A stretch of DNA of 8,228 bases from Desulfobacteraceae bacterium (GTDB taxonomy: Bacteria > Desulfobacterota > DSM-4660 > Desulfatiglandales > Desulfatiglandaceae), in assembly GCA_030589715.1 (NCBI GenBank), contig JAUUVE010000075.1, forward strand, positions 1 to 8,228, in the 5' to 3' direction. This document shows, piece by piece, positions 4,959 to 8,228 of the stretch; position 1 is the first letter of the stretch, and every line of letters starts with the position of its first letter. The translations under genes and the position numbers were made by a program. The notes beneath the pieces were generated by a model. The model saw nothing but the letters and a program-made list of their open reading frames with translations, did not search any database and was not told the origin of the DNA.

Positions 4959-6305
4959 TTATTGGCCCATCTCCTTTAACAACTTGGGTATCAGTGACGC
5001 ATCCCTTGGTCCAATCAAAATCTCCCACTCCGGCAGGTCCTCTTCCATCTCCCCACTTATGGCCGCCGCATAACCCGGGATTATGATTTTCTTGTGGGCA
5101 ACCTTATCGGCAATGCCACACTTTTTCACAAAGACAGCCACTGCATCGCCTGCAAACTTGCCGGCTGCCCAAGCGGTCATGACCGAAAGGCCTTCTGTGT
5201 CCATAATGAGCAGCCAACTGGGCACCCTGCTACCCTCAATCTCTCCACTCACAATAAAGTAGGTCAAAGAGAAGTTGGTTGTAACAAGCACCGGTGAATT
5301 CTCATCCGGCCCACCGATCTCGTATATACCCTGTGTTACAGTCATGGGTCTCTGCGGATCGGTAAAGATGTTGAGTCTCTCAAGCAGCAAAGGGAAGAGG
5401 CCTTCGCCTTTGAAATCCGAGAGGACCACTATCCCCGCATACTTTGCGATAAGCATCGAGGCGATAACCGTCTCCATATCCAGATTGCCGGCCATCTCGC
5501 AAGGAAAGGTAATCGTGGGAAACCCCAATGATCGATTACCCGCCTTGAGGGGGGCCCTCCGGATAACCACCTGGTCCTCAAAGAGCTGTTTCATCTCCCG
5601 CGAGCCCGAGTCCAGGACCAGATCCTTAAGCCCCATCTCTGTCAATTTATCCGTCAGGGGGGTCAGGTCCTCAACGCTGTCAGCCTTCACTGCCAAGGGC
5701 AGGCCCATGTCTTTGGCGAGGTTTCCCATCTCTTCAACGTTATCTGCAGTGGCTGCGTAAAGAAGGGGCTTTTTGAAGGCAGTGGCCTCCGCTGCCTCCT
5801 TTATTGCTTCCACCTGCTCGCTCATGAGGATCAGGCCAAATTCGCTCTCCTCGGCAATCTTCTTTGCAACGGCCGCAAATGCCGATGCATCCCCATCTCT
5901 GTCTCTGAGGGCAACCAGCTCCGGCCTGAGGTTCAAACCCACCCTTTCATACTGGAGGGCGTTCCACTCCTTCAGCTTTTTGTCCAACGCCTCACTATCC
6001 ATGTCCGAGGCGATCATAGCGGCCAGTCCCGTGGGGTTGTAAAAGGTCTTTTCATGTCTGAACATGACTGTTTCACCCCCTGTCTTAAAGGCCCTGCCCC
6101 CGGCACCGATGGCAACCGGCCGGATCGGCGGGGCAGATGCCTCTGCCAATTGTTCACTGGCCTCATCAGAGACGTAAGGGCATGCATCCAATTCCGCCTT
6201 TCCAGAGGCCAGATTCATGGCAAATGCCAGGCAGGTGGGAACACCGCATTCACCGCAGTTTGTCTTAGGCAACAGCTTAAAAATCTGAATTCCAGTTAGT
6301 CCCAT
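4959..6305 (-). CDS. acsC: Corrinoid iron-sulfur protein, large (gamma) subunit
   Basis: This 448-residue protein is the large subunit of the corrinoid iron-sulfur protein, which carries the methyl group on cobalt from AcsE to acetyl-CoA synthase. The N-terminal domain binds a [4Fe-4S] cluster used to reactivate oxidised cobalt: C17, C20, C25 and C42 are spaced C-x2-C-x4-C-x16-C. A TIM-barrel part follows (about residues 90-315), then a C-terminal Rossmann-like corrinoid-binding part (about 325-445) with the family-typical segments TTNFSLTYF (342-350), EGLSVMTAW (371-379) and IPGYAAAISGE (409-419). The ATG at 6305 is supported by AGGAG at 6312-6316, six bases upstream. Length matches the bacterial AcsC / archaeal CdhE family. 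The partner small subunit AcsD is not encoded between acsC and acsE, so it must lie upstream of the window or elsewhere. Confidence 0.96.
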   Translation of the reverse strand: MGLTGIQIFKLLPKTNCGECGVPTCLAFAMNLASGKAELDACPYVSDEASEQLAEASAPPIRPVAIGAGGRAFKTGGETVMFRHEKTFYNPTGLAAMIASDMDSEALDKKLKEWNALQYERVGLNLRPELVALRDRDGDASAFAAVAKKIAEESEFGLILMSEQVEAIKEAAEATAFKKPLLYAATADNVEEMGNLAKDMGLPLAVKADSVEDLTPLTDKLTEMGLKDLVLDSGSREMKQLFEDQVVIRRAPLKAGNRSLGFPTITFPCEMAGNLDMETVIASMLIAKYAGIVVLSDFKGEGLFPLLLERLNIFTDPQRPMTVTQGIYEIGGPDENSPVLVTTNFSLTYFIVSGEIEGSRVPSWLLIMDTEGLSVMTAWAAGKFAGDAVAVFVKKCGIADKVAHKKIIIPGYAAAISGEMEEDLPEWEILIGPRDASLIPKLLKEMGQ

Positions 6306-6351
6306 AATATACTCCTAACTATCACAAACTTTAGGTTTTATATCTCAGGTC

Positions 6352-6375
6352 AGGGGCGACCCTATGATCGCCCCT
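6352..6375. repeat. Palindromic stem-loop in acsB-acsC gap
   Basis: An 8-bp perfect inverted repeat (AGGGGCGA / TCGCCCCT) encloses an 8-base loop in the 108-bp space between acsB and acsC. No T-run follows on either strand, so it does not look like an intrinsic terminator. It resembles GC-rich dispersed intergenic palindromes that I recall from deltaproteobacterial genomes. It could act as an RNA processing or 3'-end stabilising element that sets the acsB:acsC transcript ratio; that role is inference. Confidence 0.6.
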
Positions 6376-6413
6376 ACCCACAACAAGCTCTCCTGAAAAA
6401 TCCACAAGATAAA

Positions 6414-8228
6414 TCAACCCACAATGGGATCCATCTTCAGGGCGGGATGGTCCTTTTCCTGAAGGAAGGGGAGGATCTCTTCCTCGGTTATCCCGACGGT
6501 CTCGTCGGCGATCCGGTCAATCAAATCCGGTACACCCATTTCTTCTCCCCGTTTAATGAGACGTTCTTTTATTTCTTCCTTTAGGGACTTGGGCATCCAC
6601 ACCATCCTCAGGAGACCACCGTCACCGACAAGGAATTTCCTCTGAGTAATATTGAATTTACCATGACCCACAAAACCGGGAGATGACTGTCCACCGCCCA
6701 TCACGCCGGCTAAGGTCGTAAATTTCATTCCACATGGGGTTTCTCCACTGTAGTCCCTGCTGACCGTCATGATGCCATTGCATCCGGGCAGCACGGCCGC
6801 AATGGCCTCACAGCAACCGCATGTGGTCATCGGGTCATGGACAATGCTGTAAAAATTATAGTGGTCTATCGTCTGTCTGGAGGCCTTATAAATAAACTCG
6901 TTGACCCCCTTAAACTGCCCCAGCACGGGATCGAGTACCTCTCCCTTTTCCACAGGCTGGTTTGGACCGGTCGGGTTAATCTCAAAAGAGGCCTTGCAGT
7001 CCATCCAGTTGTAAGCCCCACAAAGACCTGTCCTCTCCGGGCTGACCATGCAGACATGACTCGGGGCAAAGGACTGGCAGAGGGTGCAGGAATAAAAGGT
7101 CTCCACGCCCTCATCGGTCATGGTTTCAACCCGCTCATCCCGTTTCTTGTATTCTCCCCTGGCCCTTTTTGTCAGATTATCCACATCCTCCTGCTCGGTG
7201 TAAAGGGTCACCTTTACCTTGTCCAGGATGCTCCCAAAATCCTGATGGAACTTGGCATGGATGATTACACCGATATCTTTCAAGCTAAAACCCTTTTCTA
7301 CGGCGGGATCGCCTACACGGATCCAGGCAATATCCCTCTGTCCGATGTGCATGACGCCCTGGGCATAGTTGATAAGATGATGAATCTGCCTCTCCAGGAT
7401 GGGCTCAAAGTCGGGCTGCATCTGCCGGCCGGCCACTTGGACATAGATTCCCAAAGGCGGGCGATCGCCCTTCTTCAGATCCTTCACATCAGGACCGATC
7501 ACCTCTACCTCGCCGTCTTCTATCTCGTCCATCTCCGCCATCTTGCACAGCTCTGTACACTGACTCTTGCCACCCCCCATCTCAAGGAAGAGGTCGTCCT
7601 TGCGGACCCGCTCTCCTTCAAAGGCCGGACCATAGGCCAGGGGGATATCGATCTCAGTGATGGTCACCTTGAGACCCCTCACCTCGATGGATTTTGAGGT
7701 AATCTCATCATGGGGTACGTTGGCCACCACGTGTTCATAGGTGCAGACCCCGGTTGGCAAAATCTCCGGGATATCCGTGTCGGCAATTGTGGGAAATCCC
7801 CAGTTAACGCACCCGGCGGCGTTGGCCGCCCACTCTGCGCCGACGTCACCCAACGCGTTTACAAAGGCAAAGACCCGGTTTTTCTGGTACTGAAGCATCT
7901 TCTTGTAATCACCGGGCTGAATCCCGCCAAAGGCCATGCCGGCCCTGTTTGCAAAGCCCAGGGCAAACACGGCCGCGGATATGTCCGGGCCAAAGGGGAC
8001 AAGACGGGTGTTCCACCCGATCTGCACCCCTTCTTCGATAAGCTGCTCTGTAAAGGTGGTACCGTTCTGGTTGGCAGCCATAAATACATAAATGGTCTTG
8101 AGCTGATATTCTTCGGCCATCTTCTTGGCTGTGGCCGAATCAGGGGCAGCACCCACAATGGCCGCAAATCCCGGGGCCGTACCATCCACAAACTCTACCC
8201 CACGCTTCCGCATGATGGCATCGTCCGC
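6414..8228 (-). CDS. acsB: Acetyl-CoA synthase (CODH/ACS beta subunit), 5'-truncated by window edge
   Basis: This enzyme condenses a methyl group from the corrinoid iron-sulfur protein with CO and CoA to make acetyl-CoA, or runs the reverse; it is cytoplasmic and works in complex with CO dehydrogenase. The frame is open to the window edge, so the Met codon at 8213 is internal and about 125 N-terminal residues are missing, judged against the 729-residue Moorella enzyme recalled from memory. Counting from that Met, the A-cluster ligands are all present: C376, C379, C388 and C398 for the [4Fe-4S] cubane, and C465-G466-C467 for the distal nickel. Their spacing equals that of Moorella C506/C509/C518/C528 and C595-G-C597 with a constant offset of 130. 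The C-terminus (residues about 565-597, ADET..EEILPFLQEK.HPAL.MDPI) is also family-typical. Oddities are a fourth Cys directly after the CGC motif (C468) and a C219/C223 pair. acsC follows after 108 bp, probably in the same operon. Confidence 0.97.
   Translation of the reverse strand, partial: ADDAIMRKRGVEFVDGTAPGFAAIVGAAPDSATAKKMAEEYQLKTIYVFMAANQNGTTFTEQLIEEGVQIGWNTRLVPFGPDISAAVFALGFANRAGMAFGGIQPGDYKKMLQYQKNRVFAFVNALGDVGAEWAANAAGCVNWGFPTIADTDIPEILPTGVCTYEHVVANVPHDEITSKSIEVRGLKVTITEIDIPLAYGPAFEGERVRKDDLFLEMGGGKSQCTELCKMAEMDEIEDGEVEVIGPDVKDLKKGDRPPLGIYVQVAGRQMQPDFEPILERQIHHLINYAQGVMHIGQRDIAWIRVGDPAVEKGFSLKDIGVIIHAKFHQDFGSILDKVKVTLYTEQEDVDNLTKRARGEYKKRDERVETMTDEGVETFYSCTLCQSFAPSHVCMVSPERTGLCGAYNWMDCKASFEINPTGPNQPVEKGEVLDPVLGQFKGVNEFIYKASRQTIDHYNFYSIVHDPMTTCGCCEAIAAVLPGCNGIMTVSRDYSGETPCGMKFTTLAGVMGGGQSSPGFVGHGKFNITQRKFLVGDGGLLRMVWMPKSLKEEIKERLIKRGEEMGVPDLIDRIADETVGITEEEILPFLQEKDHPALKMDPIVG

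Noticed and set aside
6837..7697. Long plus-strand frame of 286 codons opposite acsB
   Set aside because: It lies antisense to the well-supported A-cluster-containing acsB frame and has no recognisable protein features. Long antisense frames are common opposite GC-rich codons.
8211..8213. ATG at 8213 as the start of acsB
   Set aside because: The same frame stays open to the window edge with residues that align to the family upstream of this Met, and about 130 residues would be missing from the N-terminal domain.

Overview
The window looks like a chromosomal segment of a strictly anaerobic, acetyl-CoA-pathway bacterium, most likely a member of the Desulfobacterota (deltaproteobacterial sulfate reducers or syntrophs). 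This rests on the bacterial-type acetyl-CoA synthase and corrinoid protein genes, the sigma-54-type promoter motif, and a GAF-cyclase and molybdoenzyme style that I associate with that group. No rRNA or marker gene is present, so the assignment is inference. All five real genes are on the minus strand, so transcription runs from high to low coordinates.

Positions 8228-3978 hold part of a Wood-Ljungdahl (reductive acetyl-CoA / CO2-fixation or acetate-oxidation) cluster. It starts with acsB (acetyl-CoA synthase, 5' end outside the window), then acsC (large subunit of the corrinoid iron-sulfur protein), then acsE (methyltetrahydrofolate:corrinoid methyltransferase). AcsE moves the methyl group from methyl-H4folate to the cobalt of the corrinoid protein, AcsC/D carries it, and AcsB joins methyl, CO and CoA into acetyl-CoA. 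The small corrinoid-protein subunit AcsD and the CO dehydrogenase are not in the window. A very good sigma-54 (-24/-12) motif lies in the acsC-acsE gap, and a strong intrinsic terminator follows acsE.

Positions 3910-489 hold a second transcription unit: a molybdenum/tungsten bis-pterin oxidoreductase of the formate dehydrogenase / acetylene hydratase-like superfamily, and 16 bp behind it a GAF-class III nucleotide cyclase. The oxidoreductase has Asp where the second cluster Cys is expected (C12-D16-C20-C48) and a Cys141-His142 pair at the metal site. The cyclase has all catalytic residues but a guanylyl-cyclase-like Glu at a base-recognition position, plus a cysteine cluster in its GAF region. 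The leader before the oxidoreductase holds a second, weaker sigma-54-like motif, a duplicated Shine-Dalgarno box and short upstream reading frames.

Positions 1-488 hold no convincing gene. They contain an inverted pair of short arrays of an 8-bp unit (GGAGTNNT) and several small hairpins, resembling a dispersed intergenic repeat. A second intergenic palindrome lies between acsB and acsC.
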